From: Chrysomallon squamiferum
Lineage: Eukaryota; Mollusca; Gastropoda; Neomphalida; Peltospiridae
DNA: 64,000 bases
NCBI GenBank assembly: GCA_012295275.1
Contig: CM022665.1
Location: forward strand, 18,677,650-18,741,649
Reading direction: 5' to 3'
Program-made: the position numbers and the translations under genes
Notes under the pieces: generated by a model
What the model was told of the DNA's origin: nothing
The model's input: the letters and a program-made list of their open reading frames with translations, nothing else
Databases searched by the model: none
In this document: positions 37,772 to 50,411 of the stretch, piece after piece
Layout of the letters: the number at the start of each line of letters is the position of its first letter
Numbering within the stretch: position 1 is the first letter of the stretch

Positions 37772-38820
37772 TAGTTTAATTAATGTTGTAGTTAATTTAT
37801 ACATAGATATTTTTTATTTATTTATTTATTTTTTAATGAACTGATGGTACTATTAAAATATTGTAGTCTAAATGATTTTTTAAAAACCAGTTAGCATCAC
37901 TTTATTCTATATAGGCCTATACATATGCTAAATTATTAATTGGTAAATCAAATCATATGGATAGAAACTGAAGTCTGTAAAGTCGTAGATGTAATAATAA
38001 GATGGGTGATCAAAAGAAAACTGATGCCTGACATTTAAATCTAGAAATCCGAGACACCGGGCTTTGTCTGTATTTGATTAATGAGAACTTCTTTGTTTTT
38101 GGCGTTACCCTTTTGCAAATAATGAAGGAAATAAATTAGATTGACATCCAGTCTGCCTGTCTTAAATGAGCACATTTGTCTTCATTAATGAGTGGTGATC
38201 ACTTTGACTGTGCTAATATCAACATTATAACTCAACAATAATACAGCAAATTTCTCTTAATGGAGCTATACAGATCATGGATTTATCAAATTTTTTGGTT
38301 TACTTGCATACTGAGAAGCATGTACAGACTTGAACCTTTTTCTTTTCTTTTAATTTATAGTATTCAAATGTCCATGGCCTGAAGAGTTTGTCCTATATTT
38401 TGTAATTATTCTCTAATTAGTTTTCCCAATAGTATTATCTTTCCTATTAGAAGTTAAGAATGGTTAATACAAGACTTGATTAATAGCAAGTCATTAATTG
38501 TGCATTATACAATTATGCAGCCTGCACTGCAGAACTTTGAATTAATGTATTGGTTAAATACTGTATGAGATGACAAGGACATGAATTTTTTTTTTTTTTT
38601 ATATATATATTGCTTCTTTCTTAGAATTATTCTTATCTGGAAAGTAGTTATTATTTTTATGGTATTACATATATTTTGGATCAGGTCAAGTATGTGTTTT
38701 AATGAAACATATACTAAAGTTACATACTTAAATTTAAACATGGTCATTTAGCAGAATGGTTCATTAATGTTTACTAGGAAAAACAAAAATAATCTTGAAG
38801 TTATTGGAGTAGGATTTTTT

Positions 38821-38840
38821 TTTTTTTTTTTTTTTTTTTA
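38821..38840. repeat. Poly-T tract
   Basis: A run of more than 20 T that begins at the end of the preceding line (about 38815). Confidence 0.85.
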
Positions 38841-41009
38841 AATGTCTTTAATAAGAACGAATGCTCTTCCTTGGCATGAACATTGTTTTTATTTATTTTG
38901 TTATTTATTTACCTTCAAGTTTTATACTGTACCCTTTATTAAAAAAAATAATAATAATAAAAAAAATGGGATAAAATTATCAATGTTGCACATACAGAGA
39001 ACAAACTGGTTTGAGAAAGGTTGATTGTATAAATTATAAGGAAAAAGGAACCCAAAAAATGTCCATAACCATGTTTAATGTTTTAACAGTTTAAAATTGA
39101 TTTGGCCTTCAGATTCGGTGCTGTGGGATTGAATTGCATGTTAATGGTAATAAAACAACATTATGTTGTAGCATAATTGAATACACGACTATTTAAAGAA
39201 ATAAAATATTTTTAATAATGTGTGTTTTTCAGTGATGTTACGCCAAATAATTGAGGGAGTGTTTACATACCTAGAACAGACAGAGCTTATTGATTCATGA
39301 TTCTGTCATGTATTGTTCTATTAACATGTATATCTTACACAGCTAAGAAAACTACCCAGAGTGGAAAATGAAAAAATAGTTATGATATCCCATGATTTGG
39401 TAGATTAATGAGTTGATACATTATATGAACTATTTAAGAAAGTAAGAATAGTTAAAACTGAAAATACTTCATTATAATTTTTTTTAAATATAAAAATAAA
39501 CAGTCTTGGATAAGAGCTATAATTCAGAAATAACTTCAGGATCTTCTATGATACAAAAGACTCCACGATATCTGGTATATTTAATCTAAGCAGTAATAGA
39601 AATAGATCCTAGAAAATACACTGTGTATATGTTAATCCCTGTATAAAGTATTACAATAAATCAGGAATGTATTTTGGGAACTTCTTTTTATACTTAAGAC
39701 TTACAATTTATATCTACAACATCATCTGTTCAGGTCTGTGTCTTATGAAGGTCAGATGCTACTGCATCATAAAGCATTGATATCTGGACATTTTCAGAAC
39801 CGTCTTGGTAGAAGAATGTGTAAATGGTCATTTTATGATCTCCAAGAAAATCATTATCTACATCATACATTTGTGTGATAGTGAAGCAGACCCTGTCTGA
39901 GGTCTAACAGTGGCCAGTGGTTAATTGGTCCAGCTATTTGGAGAGCCTGCACTAACCATGCTTTACCCATCTGGTAAAGAGAACATAATGGAGAAACATT
40001 GTCAGATTTGTACTCCAAACCATTGCCAGAGATATTGTCCTTGACTTTTCTAAGTATCTATGTCTGACATTCATTTTAACTTGTTGTTAATAAAGACATT
40101 CTGTTCAGAGCTGCTGTGTGGATGCTTACTCGCATGATAAATAATTTTTTAGTATATGATTGCTCTAGTAATGTTGATTTAAAGTGTACCTTTAGAGCAG
40201 TGGAAAAAAAAAATTGTAAATACATTTTCTCTGCTTCCAAACTTTGCTAATTAAAATGAATGATAATAAATTACAGCTGCCATGATATTTTGTGGACATC
40301 ATCATTTTGCTGCATGAAGTTGTACTGAAAGATTACTTAAGACATTTTTAAGTTAAACCAAATGTAGACTTAAACCTAGCAATTCAACTGTCTCTTTCAG
40401 TTTGTTCTTTCATGTTCTGTTATAGAAAGTCAAAATATATTCCACACTGATGACGTCTATAAATATTTATTGTCCTGAAAATTTGTATGTTTACAGGAAC
40501 AGCCATTGTAATTCCAGATGTTTCCATATAATCCACTTTTGATGACTTTTTTTTTTTCACTAAATATAATACATTAACATAGTTATTTTGTCATGTTTAT
40601 TTAGCAGACAGCCAGTGTAGTAGATATGATTTTTAAAAAAGACACCCAAAACCCCCTTGTTTTTAATATGTAGCATAAACTATAATCAATATTGTTGACA
40701 TTAATTTTTAACAGATTTTTAAATTTAAAGCATAAACATTTTTTTTATGTAGTTTCTTTATTTTTATGTCATATAGATAATAGAGAAAATTAAATGAAAA
40801 AAACAACACCCCATCAGCAATAAAAATAATAATAATGCAGATATTTTAAAAAAGTGATAAGCATTATAACTTATCTAATAATGACACAATAATAATCATT
40901 GGCTGTATATAAAAGATTCCTAGTTAACCAAAGAGAATTGGCATGACTGACTGGCAGCTAATTTCATTTATATGGTCATTAACAACATATAGGCAGGCTC
41001 ATGGGTTGG

Positions 41010-41245
41010 AGTGCATGTTCATCAGTAAAGCAACTGGATTTTCCTCTCTGTGAATTGTTTATCAAAGGCTTTTCTTACTATGGGAAGGTTATATGTAAGA
41101 GATCCCTTGCTGCAGGTCAAAAACGAAAACTGGTTTTCTAACCGTTTCTAAAAACCATTTATATATGATGCGTTATGACCATAAATGAAAAATATACCTC
41201 CTTGAATAAAATTGTACTGAGTGCATCATTAAATAATAATAAAAA
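41010..41245 (+). mobile_element. SINE remnant (copy F)
   Basis: The text 'gctcatgggttggagtgcatgttcatcagtaaagcaactggattttcctctctgtg' (decayed head) is followed by 'gtttatcaaaggcttttcttactatgggaaggttatatgtaagagatcccttgctgcaggtcaaaaa', 'gatgcgttatgaccataaatgaaaaata' and the tail 'aaaattgtactgagtgcatcattaaataataa'. The order matches the mollusc SINE family, and 'agatcccttgctgc' is well preserved. Confidence 0.7.
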
Positions 41246-42299
41246 AAATTCCATCAAGACATTCAAAGGGCAAGAGCATGTTCATTTTGTTTACTGTGGT
41301 GATTTAATTTGAAACATGACAGGATTCCTCTTCACAATCTCCAATGCATCAGGTGCTGTGTTTTCAAGCTGAGACAAAGATTTATTCCTCTTCAGTGACA
41401 GGAGTTGCTCAGTTAAATCAAATTAAAACCTTACACTCACATTTGAAAGTGTCATTCCAGGGCTGACCCCTCTCAGTGATAAAACTAAATTAATTAGTAG
41501 ACATCCTCCTTGCTCCAAAGTAAAGGTGACTGCAATACAACTAATTGTGAAATAATTTCATGGAACAGTTCTGATTCAGTAATAGATTGCATAGATTGGA
41601 AAAGTGCTTTTAGTATAGTGTCAGATATCAAATGTAAGGAAGTTTAATATGATTCATAGATAATGTAATTGTAGGATGTGGATTATACATTACACAGTAT
41701 TTCATTCTTTCTCTGTCTCCCTCCTTTTATGCTTATTGAAGCATACACAATTTAAAAGTATCACTGATTAATGTTGTTTTTTTAAATATATATTCTAAAG
41801 CAAAATGCTTGCAAAAAGAATAAAATATAATTTTCTGAGATAGAGTTTTATATCACAGAAATGTTATATGACTATTTCATACAACTTCCAGGTTAACATT
41901 TGCATTTAACACTCATTACATTATACATTTCAACAACAAAAAACCCACCAAAATAATGTTTTTAAATGGTATGAATCATTGAATATTTTGCTGTAGTTTG
42001 TTATCAGATTTATTGTGAGATGTCTTCTTGTGTGAATCTGCTTGTCTGCATGTGTTGTAATACCAGTTATTTTCCAATATACCCAGCAATCCTTTTACAT
42101 TTTTATTTTGAAATACAGTGATCTTTATTATAAACATAATTTTATTGACTAGTTAATTATTAATGTGACATGTATCTGTTACAAAACATTTGTATCACAC
42201 TGAACTTGAAAAGCAAAATGGCAGTGGTTCACTGCAAACTGGCTTAAAACATTATTGAAAACAAACAATTGATAATTATTTGGATGAATATCATTAGAT

Positions 42300-42660
42300 T
42301 GGACTTTGAAATAATGATGAAAACTTGGACAGATTTAATTACGTGTTTCCTGGCAGTTTTCTCAAGTCTCCAAAGAATTTCTGGCCTTTTACAGATTGGT
42401 GAATTAGCAGAGCTGAAGCATGTTGAATGAAGATATTTGATAATTAGCTTGACTGAAGTTTGTAATGATAAAAGAGAAGTCAGAGGTGTAATTATTTACC
42501 AGAGCATCTAAACTGACCACTGGAAGGCAGGGTCATTTCTGCCAAGATAACTGGCACTTGATGGAGATGGACATTGTTAAATGAGTATGTAAACTTGGAA
42601 AATTGCATTGTGTACTGGCAGGACTGCTTTCATGCACTTATTCTAAAACAGCACTCAGTT
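42300..42660. other. Repeat-poor complex island in intron 3
   Basis: About 360 bases without simple repeats and with a balanced composition. It includes 'gatatttgataattagcttgactg' and 'gtaattatttaccagagc', which contain homeodomain-type TAAT cores. No exon borders were found. A regulatory role is a guess. Confidence 0.25.
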
Positions 42661-42804
42661 TGTGAGTGGTAATGTGTAAGTGAGATGTCTAAACACAGAT
42701 GTGACAGTGTATAGGTTAAACCCATTTACATTTACAAGTGAGTGGTCATTCACCTTGAGTGACCCAAACATAAAACTTCAAACTTAGAATTTAACAAAAT
42801 GTTG

Positions 42805-42805
<1 letters not shown>

Positions 42806-42837
<32 letters not shown>
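42806..42837. repeat. (AT)n microsatellite
   Basis: About 15 AT units, self-complementary and able to extrude as a cruciform. Confidence 0.95.
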
Positions 42838-42839
<2 letters not shown>

Positions 42840-43380
42840 TTTAAAAACAAATTTTTTCCTTGGTTAGAATTTATATTATTTATTTTTTTAAATTTTAAAT
42901 ACAATTACCATCATCACTGTTATTTATTATTATCATAAGGTTCATTATTAATATTATCATCATTGTGTTCATTATTTTTATTTTTATCACCATTATTAAT
43001 GTTTAAATATTTTAAAATCAGAAACAGATAAATATGTTTTAGAAAAAGTTAAAAGCTGTAAGAAATCTCTGGATGGACTGATAGCAGTGTTTTAAACCAC
43101 ACACTGTCCATCTATCACTTGTAAAAACACTTAGTAACAAAAACTAAGCCATGTGTTGCTTCTCTTTGAAGTACTCCTAACATTCAAATGATTTGCACTT
43201 TTTAAAAGCTCTTAGAAAAATGAGTTGATAATTATTTTAACACAGAGCTGTAAATAAGCCAGCATGGAAGAAGTATACAGAGCAAGATGTCAGATAAACA
43301 TTTTTATTTCTTTTTGAAAAATGAAATGGCAATATGCTGTATGTGATAAATATTTATGTAAAGTTTGTCTCATAATTGTA

Positions 43381-43465
43381 ATGGCTTATTCCCATTTGGT
43401 GGAATTCCCAGTTGGTTGAACTGCTAAAACTACAACAGTCATTTTACTAACATGCATGTATGTGT
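43381..43465 (-). mobile_element. End fragment of the MULE-type element (copy 3)
   Basis: The text 'ggcttattcccatttggtggaattcccagttggttgaactgctaaaactacaacag' matches the reverse complement of the right end of the element at 33510-34433 ('ggcttactcccatttggtcaaatttccagttggttgaactgctaaaacaacaacag'). Only the terminal ~80 bases remain; the partner terminus was not found nearby. Confidence 0.75.
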
Positions 43466-43589
43466 ACATGTGTAATATTAAACTGATACAATACTGTATT
43501 TTGTTAAGTAAAACCAACACATAATAAATTTATTGTTTATAAAGGTCAGATATATTGTTTTTGCATAATGATAAAAGAAACCTCTTCTG

Positions 43590-43690
43590 TGTTCAGTAGG
43601 TTACTCTTATTATTAGCAGTAGTGGATCATTTACACACCTTCCCACAGATCAGAAAAGCTCATACCTTTTGTACACTGAGTATATTATTG
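43590..43690 (-). mobile_element. SINE core fragment, antisense (copy G)
   Basis: Read on the reverse strand: 'ggtatgagcttttctgatctgtgggaaggtgtgtaaatgatccactactgctaat', which corresponds to the SINE core. It is the only SINE copy seen in the minus orientation. Confidence 0.55.
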
Positions 43691-43904
43691 AAGACTACTT
43701 CAGCCACTAAGCTATTATAATCTGAAAGTAGTTTTAAATTTAATTATATGCACATAAATAATCTATATTGTTTGTATAACAGACTTATATCATTTTGATA
43801 CCTTTTGTCTTCTTCTTCTTCTTTCAAAAATAATGATTCATTTTAATACATTAGCAGACTTGGTCATAAAATATTTAAGTTTTATTAAATTAACAAGTTT
43901 AATA

Positions 43905-44285
43905 ACAGTACACTGACCATTGTAGCAGGCTGAAAATATATTAAATTGTTATTTTAAATAAAAATGAACAGCAACAATAATAAAAAATTTAACTGCTTTA
44001 CTGATCAGGTATAGCAGCCTGAAATCACATACAATTATTTAAAAAAAACCCAGTAAAGAACATGGAAACGAAACCAAAACCAAATAAAAAAAACTGATTC
44101 ACTGATCATATATAGCAAGCTAAAAATGTAAATAATAATTATTTTAAATGATAAATGAGAAGAAAAAATAAAACAGAAAAAAAAAAAAAAAAAAAAAAAT
44201 TTGTCTTCTTGACTGAACATAAAACAAGCTAAAAACACATAAAATGATTGTTTTAAATAATAATGAACAACAATAAAAAAAAATA
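43905..44285. repeat. Four-unit degenerate tandem repeat, ~90-110 bp
   Basis: Units begin 'actgaccattgtagcaggctgaaaat', 'actgatcaggtatagcagcctgaaat', 'actgatcatatatagcaagctaaaaat' and 'actgaacataaaacaagctaaaaac' at about 43914, 43999, 44100 and 44211. Each is followed by 'attattttaaat.aaaaatgaacaacaataa'. Poly-A expansion differs between units. Confidence 0.8.
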
Positions 44286-46905
44286 TAAAAAATTAAAAAA
44301 TAGAACTTCAGCTCTGTTTTGCAGTGACATTAATAACAATTTTATTGTCATGTTCTGTATGATGACTGTTGTTTTGATTGTTACGTTGTCTGTCACAGAC
44401 ATATTAAGTTCAGTAATTGTGCTGTTTTTGTCATTAGATAATGGCACACAGCCTGTGTCCAACTAAACAACTTCTTTGTTCTCCTTGCTCAAAGTTATTA
44501 TATCCACCATGTATTTTACTTGTTAATGCTGGTCTTGATGATAGTAAAGTGGTAACATAAATAGCTCTTCAGTCTATATTTTGCTGAATTATTAAAACAT
44601 TTTATTACTGTTGTTTTGTGCCTCTTCTATTACTGCTTTATAATTGAGGCTATTTAACACATAATGTAATAGTGTATTAATAATTAAAGTGACATAACAG
44701 TCAAGTAATTGTACACATTTCTAAATGTATAAACCAAAATAAACTTGCAGTAAGACTCTTCTGGAACAGCCACCTCTGACAATCAAAACACCTTGTTAAG
44801 TCCCTTTATGTCATTCTAAGTATTTAATATCACCAACAGATGTCTCTCAGAATCAGGGGCCACTTTTTTTTATTGCAGTTTGTAAGAAGAGAACATGACT
44901 GGGTTGAAGTTGTAATTACAGTGTACTATTAACTCAGTTCTTTCTGAGTTTCTTTTCATTACAAATGCATCTATGGTGGTCTGAACAAAAAGCCTAAATG
45001 TATTTTGTATAATTGTGTTTTTTTTCTTTCGTTAATGCAACCAACCTTTGTCAGTAATAAAATATAAAGATAACATTATAAGATCATTAAATCATAAAGA
45101 TTGACAGTTCTTATTTATTTATTTCATTAATAGTATTACTATTTTATGCTATTTTATTTCTGTTTTACATTTCTTTTTACAAAATTACATCACAATAAAA
45201 GAGAAAATAATGATCGAGTATCTTCTGACAGTTGTAACTTTTTTGTTGGCAAAACTTGGTCCCCTGTAACAAATAAGAGAAAATGTGAGAAGTACACAGT
45301 ATGTATTTAGACACTTTGTTCCTACCAACACATATTAAGTCTCATTCTGTCACTGAGCACCTGCTTGATGGGCTCAGAACTGAATTAATTGACTTAATAA
45401 ATTAGTGAGATGACACATTGTGACTAAGACTCTAAGGACAGGTTACTGTTGTACACAATTTTTATTATACACTTACAACATATCTGTAATTTTACTTTTG
45501 TGTGTCGGAATAAAAAGAAAAAAGTTCATAATTAAGATAGAGGTTAGTAGATGATATGTAAAATGAGTAAATTAAGTTAAGTAAGAGATACAGTATTTGT
45601 GTAATTTATTTATTTTACTATACCAGTATATTCTCTCTCAAAAATACTGGCAGGCACACACACATTGTTCCATATATAAGTAAACATGTTTCAGTAACAA
45701 AAGAGAACTGATTAGTTTAAGTTTATAAAATTTAATAGTTAAAAACAGTAAAATAACAAACAAAATAACCAATCTAACTGTGATTTATTTTAATTTTTAA
45801 ATGTTCTTTACTGGAAAATGTTTTTTCTCTTTTTTTTTTCTTATTAATTTTCTTCTTTTTGGGATGGAGTGGGGAGGGAATGCCTTAGTTTATGTTGTTC
45901 AACAAAAGTGAGAAATTTAAAAGAAATCAAATTTTAGTAATAGTTATTATATTCAATTTAACTTCTACATATATTATCTCCTTTCAGTATAGGAAATAGA
46001 TTAAAAAATAAAAAAAACGTTTTGCTGATGCACTGGTAAGCTTTACCTTGTTTATCTAGAAGTCAGCTGTCATAATCATAACAGTTGTTTTTATTGAAAG
46101 ATACATGTATATATATTACAGCAGAGCTCTTTGATAATCAGGAAACAGAATGGTGGAAAAAAATGGCTTTGGGATGGGTGTTGATGGAAGAGTGAAAATC
46201 ATCAAATCTTTCTGTTGAATTTTAATGCACTAAAAATTATCTGTAATGCTTACTACATTAACAGTTTTGTTTGTTAGGTATATATTTGTAGTTCCAAATA
46301 ATTTTTATAATGAAACTGCTATTTCAGTATAAATTATTGAATGTGAATTTAATGACTTATAACTGGTCACAAGAGCTGAATCTTGAAAGTAATTTATACT
46401 TTATTAAATTAGATAAGATAATGAGAAACCAAAATATTCAGATCAGCCTACATAGAGAGAAATGACGTATAATTGAATTTAAATATACTCGGGTCATAAT
46501 CGTTTTTTACCATCTACACCTGATTATCACTGTCTGCACATCAAGACAGGCTTGTGAAATTGTGCAGAGAGAAGGGAATGAATTTTGAGTTGTCTGTTTA
46601 GGATTAGCTCTGTAAGATTCCATTTGTTTGAACCTTTGTGTACTGAATGCATGAAATGATCTGAAAAAAAATGTATGTAAATTTCAGTACATACATGGAA
46701 TTCAAGTCGAACTTTTGTCATTTTCTGGTGGAAACAAACCAAGAAAATGTCAGATGAATGCAGTGTATTGAGATCAACTATTCAGAACACTTTTGACATG
46801 TTTTTTCTTTTTTTTTCTTTTCTCTGTTTTTATTATGGAATCTTAGCATTATTGTAAACAATGATTTTAATGTATATCCAGAGAAAATGTAGAAAATGTA
46901 GCAGT

Positions 46906-46910
<5 letters not shown>

Positions 46911-46942
<32 letters not shown>

Positions 46943-46975
46943 GGTGGGTGGGTGTTTGTGTGTGTGTATGTATAT
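46911..46975. repeat. (TG)n microsatellite with GGTG interruption
   Basis: A clean run at 46911-46939, then (GGTG)n-like and TG/TA sequence. Confidence 0.93.
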
Positions 46976-47474
46976 ATGTATGCAAACTATTTTGAGTGTT
47001 TATTATATTTATTTGTACTGCTTCTCAACAATAATAATAAAAACATTAACAGCTTTATTTTTCATAAATTGCTTGTCTTCCATTTAGGAACAGTATAAAT
47101 TAAAATACTGTGTAAATCAATAGAATATGTTATCTACTTATGTATGTATATGTATGTGTGTGTATGCATGTGTGTTTGCATGCATCCATGTGAGTATATG
47201 TATCTGTAAACAAATGCTGATACTGTAACTAAATGCCAAATTTCAGGTCTGTTTTAAATGTATCTTGCACATTTTATCTTTAATGTGATACAAATAAATT
47301 CCAATGAAAGCAACAACCCAAATCTTTTAGATAAGTATCAAAGGAAAACTGACAATGACTACTACACACACACCTTTACTGGGCTGATTATATTAATAAA
47401 TATTTATATGTTTAACATAGAAATTCCATTTATTATTAAAACAGTAGTTACATGAATTTGTATTAAACAAAAAC

Positions 47475-47759
47475 AATGAACAACAGTAAAAATAAATCAC
47501 TTTATGTATAAAAGTAGAAAAACTAAATTATAAAAATATATGTGTATATGGCTTATTGATAGATTAATCTAAAAACTGTACAGAACTTAAATTACACAAA
47601 TTAAAATAATTTTATTAATTTAAATATAAATTATTTTACTTTGTGTAATTTATGTTCTGTACAAATTTTAGATTAATCTATCAGTAAGCCTCGTATATAG
47701 ATATATATATACTTTTCTGCTTTTATACATAAAGTGATTTATTTTTACTGTTGTTCATT
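47475..47759. mobile_element. ~285-bp near-perfect palindrome (foldback/MITE-like)
   Basis: The left arm 'aatgaacaacagtaaaaataaatcactttatgtataaaag' is mirrored by the right arm 'cttttatacataaagtgatttatttttactgttgttcatt'. Inner parts also pair ('tgatagattaatct..gtacagaac' with 'gttctgtac..agattaatctatca'). The axis falls in AT-rich sequence near 47617. Arms of about 140 bases with few mismatches indicate a young foldback element or MITE. Target duplications are not obvious. Confidence 0.85.
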
Positions 47760-48364
47760 ATTTTTAATGGAATATTTTGGTGTTTGTTTTAATGATAATG
47801 CAGCAGATATTTTACAAAATGTATTTCAGCATTTGTTTTTAAAAATAAAATACTGGAATTTTCAGGCAAACTTCGTTATAATGATTAAACAAATTAATTT
47901 TATAGTTTTCATTTTAATAATAAAAGGATTACAGCAGAATGTATCGGAATGGTTAAATAGTTTATATTTATAAGGATTATAAAAAACTGTTTTTCAAATG
48001 CCAAGATTTTTCCAGCAGAAATAAGTATATAATAGTACTTTGAAATTTTTAGCAAGTATTTTTAAATGATAAAAATGTCAAATCTTTACTTTCAATATTT
48101 TGTCACCAACAGGTCATCAACCTCTCTACACAGCTGTTTGTTCAAATAAATCTTTTTTGTTCTTTTTTCTTTTTTCTTGTTTTCTCTTTCTCTGTCTCAG
48201 CATTTTTCATCATATTTGGTTTCTGGTGATGTTATCACTTATAGATACTTAATACCAAGTGTAAAGCCACAACAGTTAAATGCAGTGTTGGTTTGTATTG
48301 TTTGCATGACAAGTTTGAACTGGCTTCACATATTTTGTCAATTATATTTGTCTTTTCTTTACAG

Positions 48365-48427
48365 AAAACCTCCGTGAAGAAGCCCTGTGTGCACAACTTT
48401 GGCCGGCCCAAAATTGTAAAGATCCGG
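48365..48427 (+). CDS. Exon 4: 21-codon symmetric exon
   Basis: The acceptor TTTTCTTTACAG (AG at 48363-48364) has a long pyrimidine tract, and the donor is CGG/GTGAGT (GT at 48428-48429). The exon is 63 bases, phase 0 on both sides, and joins exon 3 (phase 0) directly. It encodes KTSVKKPCVHNFGRPKIVKI plus a final Arg: basic, with a Gly-Arg-Pro-Lys turn reminiscent of short DNA-contacting segments, though no domain can be named. GC content is clearly above that of the surrounding intron. Because it is symmetric, skipping would keep the frame. The next exon lies beyond the window or was not recognised. Confidence 0.82.
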
Positions 48428-48539
48428 GTGAGTGCAAGCTTTTTTCTTTTCTTTTCTTCCATCTTTATTTCTTTCTCTTAACAGCTTTTGTATGGCCGTG
48501 GTGGAGATGTATTAAAAGTAGCTGTAAAGTCATTTGACT

Positions 48540-48720
48540 TTCTCCTTCCCTTTCTCTCTCTCTCTCTCCTTCTCCCTATTTCTGTCTTTCTTTATCTTTC
48601 TTTCTCTGTCCATCTTTTTATTTATCTTTTTCTGGGGTTTTTTCTGTCTCTTTCTCTTCATCATTCTATTTCTCTGTCTCATTTCCTCTCTCTCTGTTTT
48701 AACTCCTTTTTTTTTCTTCT
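48540..48720. repeat. Pyrimidine-rich (CTTT/TCTC)n tract
   Basis: A C/T-only-like stretch about 110 bases after exon 4. Ser/Phe/Leu ORFs here are artefacts. Confidence 0.85.
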
Positions 48721-50375
48721 GCAAAATTTTTATCTGTCCTTGGTAAGCGTGTATTAAAAATATTTGTTTGCATGCAGAGTGGAGTGAAGGTTGTCATAAG
48801 CCCATGTGGCATACACATCATGTTTAGACACAGAAAGCTGCACATTTGAATAAATCCCAAAGAAAACATATGCATTTCCCATAGAAGCTTAAAAATTCTG
48901 AAGTAATCATTTCATTTGTAGCTGAGATTCTTAGAAATGATGAGGGAAAAGGTTGTTGTTTTATAAAACATACCAGAGTTAAACACACTGGATACCTTTG
49001 TTTTGACAGTCCATTGATTTACTGTGTGTCAGATAAAAGTCTTCTGTCAACTTAATGCAGATGTGTTACATAAATGTAAAGGTCTTCTTTTTTCTCCTGA
49101 CGATATTTGTTATTTGTTATTATTATTATTATTACTGGTTATTTATCAAAGAAAAGAAAAACATTAAGTGGAATTAAGATATATATCTTTTAAAGATAAA
49201 AATAAATTAAAAATTAGACACCCCCCACAGAAAAAAAATTCTCCAGAACAAACAGAGCATCAAGAAAACATATAATTATAACATATGTTTTAAAAATTGA
49301 TTTATTCGTATTTTAGTCCACATTCATTTGGAAAATAAGCTGGTGTTATTTCAATAAGTTTTTACATAAGGGAAAGATAACTCTAAATGTTATTATTCAT
49401 ATTAATGGATGGTGATTTTTATTTTCTTTCTCTCATGAATAATTTGTTTAAAAAAATTAAAATTAAAAAAAATTAAATTCAAATGTTTAATATAATATTA
49501 TTAATGTAGAAAAAGAAACAGCACTCAAAAAGTTAAAAAAAAATATTGTAATTTAGATCTGACTTCTTTATTTTAATTTAATTTAATTTTATTATTACTA
49601 TTATTTTATTTCCACACAAACCCAACTTCACTCTGGCTGTGTCAGCCTTTAGGGAATTTCACCTTGTATGATTTATTGTCTCAGTGAATTTCATTAACTG
49701 TTTTTGCTTCTTCATAACACATTTCCTGACCCTTTAGTACATGGGCACCTAGAGTAATATTTTATGTATTTCCCTTGATCACTTTACTTTAGTCCCTTTT
49801 GTCTAAGATTTCACAGTGGAGTGTGTTGAGTTTTCTCAGTCCTTGAAGTGTATTAGAACTTGAACACAACAATGGCCAAAGCAGTTTTGATGATTTGTTG
49901 AGTTTTTTCTCACCAAGCAACCAATACTTGACATTCTAGCAAAGAATGATGAAAAGTCTTGTCACACGTGTGTCTCAGTTGTTTTTAAATGTGTGGGCAA
50001 GTGGTAATACATGTCATTTGTTTTCCTTAGTACAGTTCTTTTGTGTCCTCGTATGAATGTGTCATCTACTTGTGTCAGCACTGTCTTTCATTATAGTGGA
50101 AAAATTTCTTTTTCATTTTATTTTTTAATAAATGTTGGTTTTTTGAGGGAGGGTTCACATTTTTTTTTTCTCGCTTTTTTAAATTATTTTTTTTCTTTGT
50201 TAGTGGATAACTGTGGCTAGAGGATAATTAGATATAAAAAAGCAAAATAGAAAAAGTAAGAAAGAATATGAAGTAATGAGAAACAGGATTTAGAAAGGTT
50301 GATAGATGGAATTTATAGAGTTCCAAAAAGTGGTAAGTAGGTAGGTAGAGCATGAATTTATGGATCTGAAAGACT

Positions 50376-50376
<1 letters not shown>

Positions 50377-50409
<33 letters not shown>
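50377..50409. repeat. Poly-A tract
   Basis: Thirty-three consecutive A. Confidence 0.97.

Positions 50410-50411
<2 letters not shown>

Larger units (their letters stand above)
32160..48364 (+). other. Intron 3 (16.2 kb)
   Basis: Lies between phase-0 borders. It holds a MULE-type copy (33510-34433) and an end fragment (43381-43465), the pogo/Tigger-like element (36145-36903), SINE pieces (41010-41245, 43590-43690), a four-unit degenerate repeat (43905-44285), a long palindrome (47475-47759) and microsatellites. Other parts are AT-rich unique sequence with no exon signal. Confidence 0.65.
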
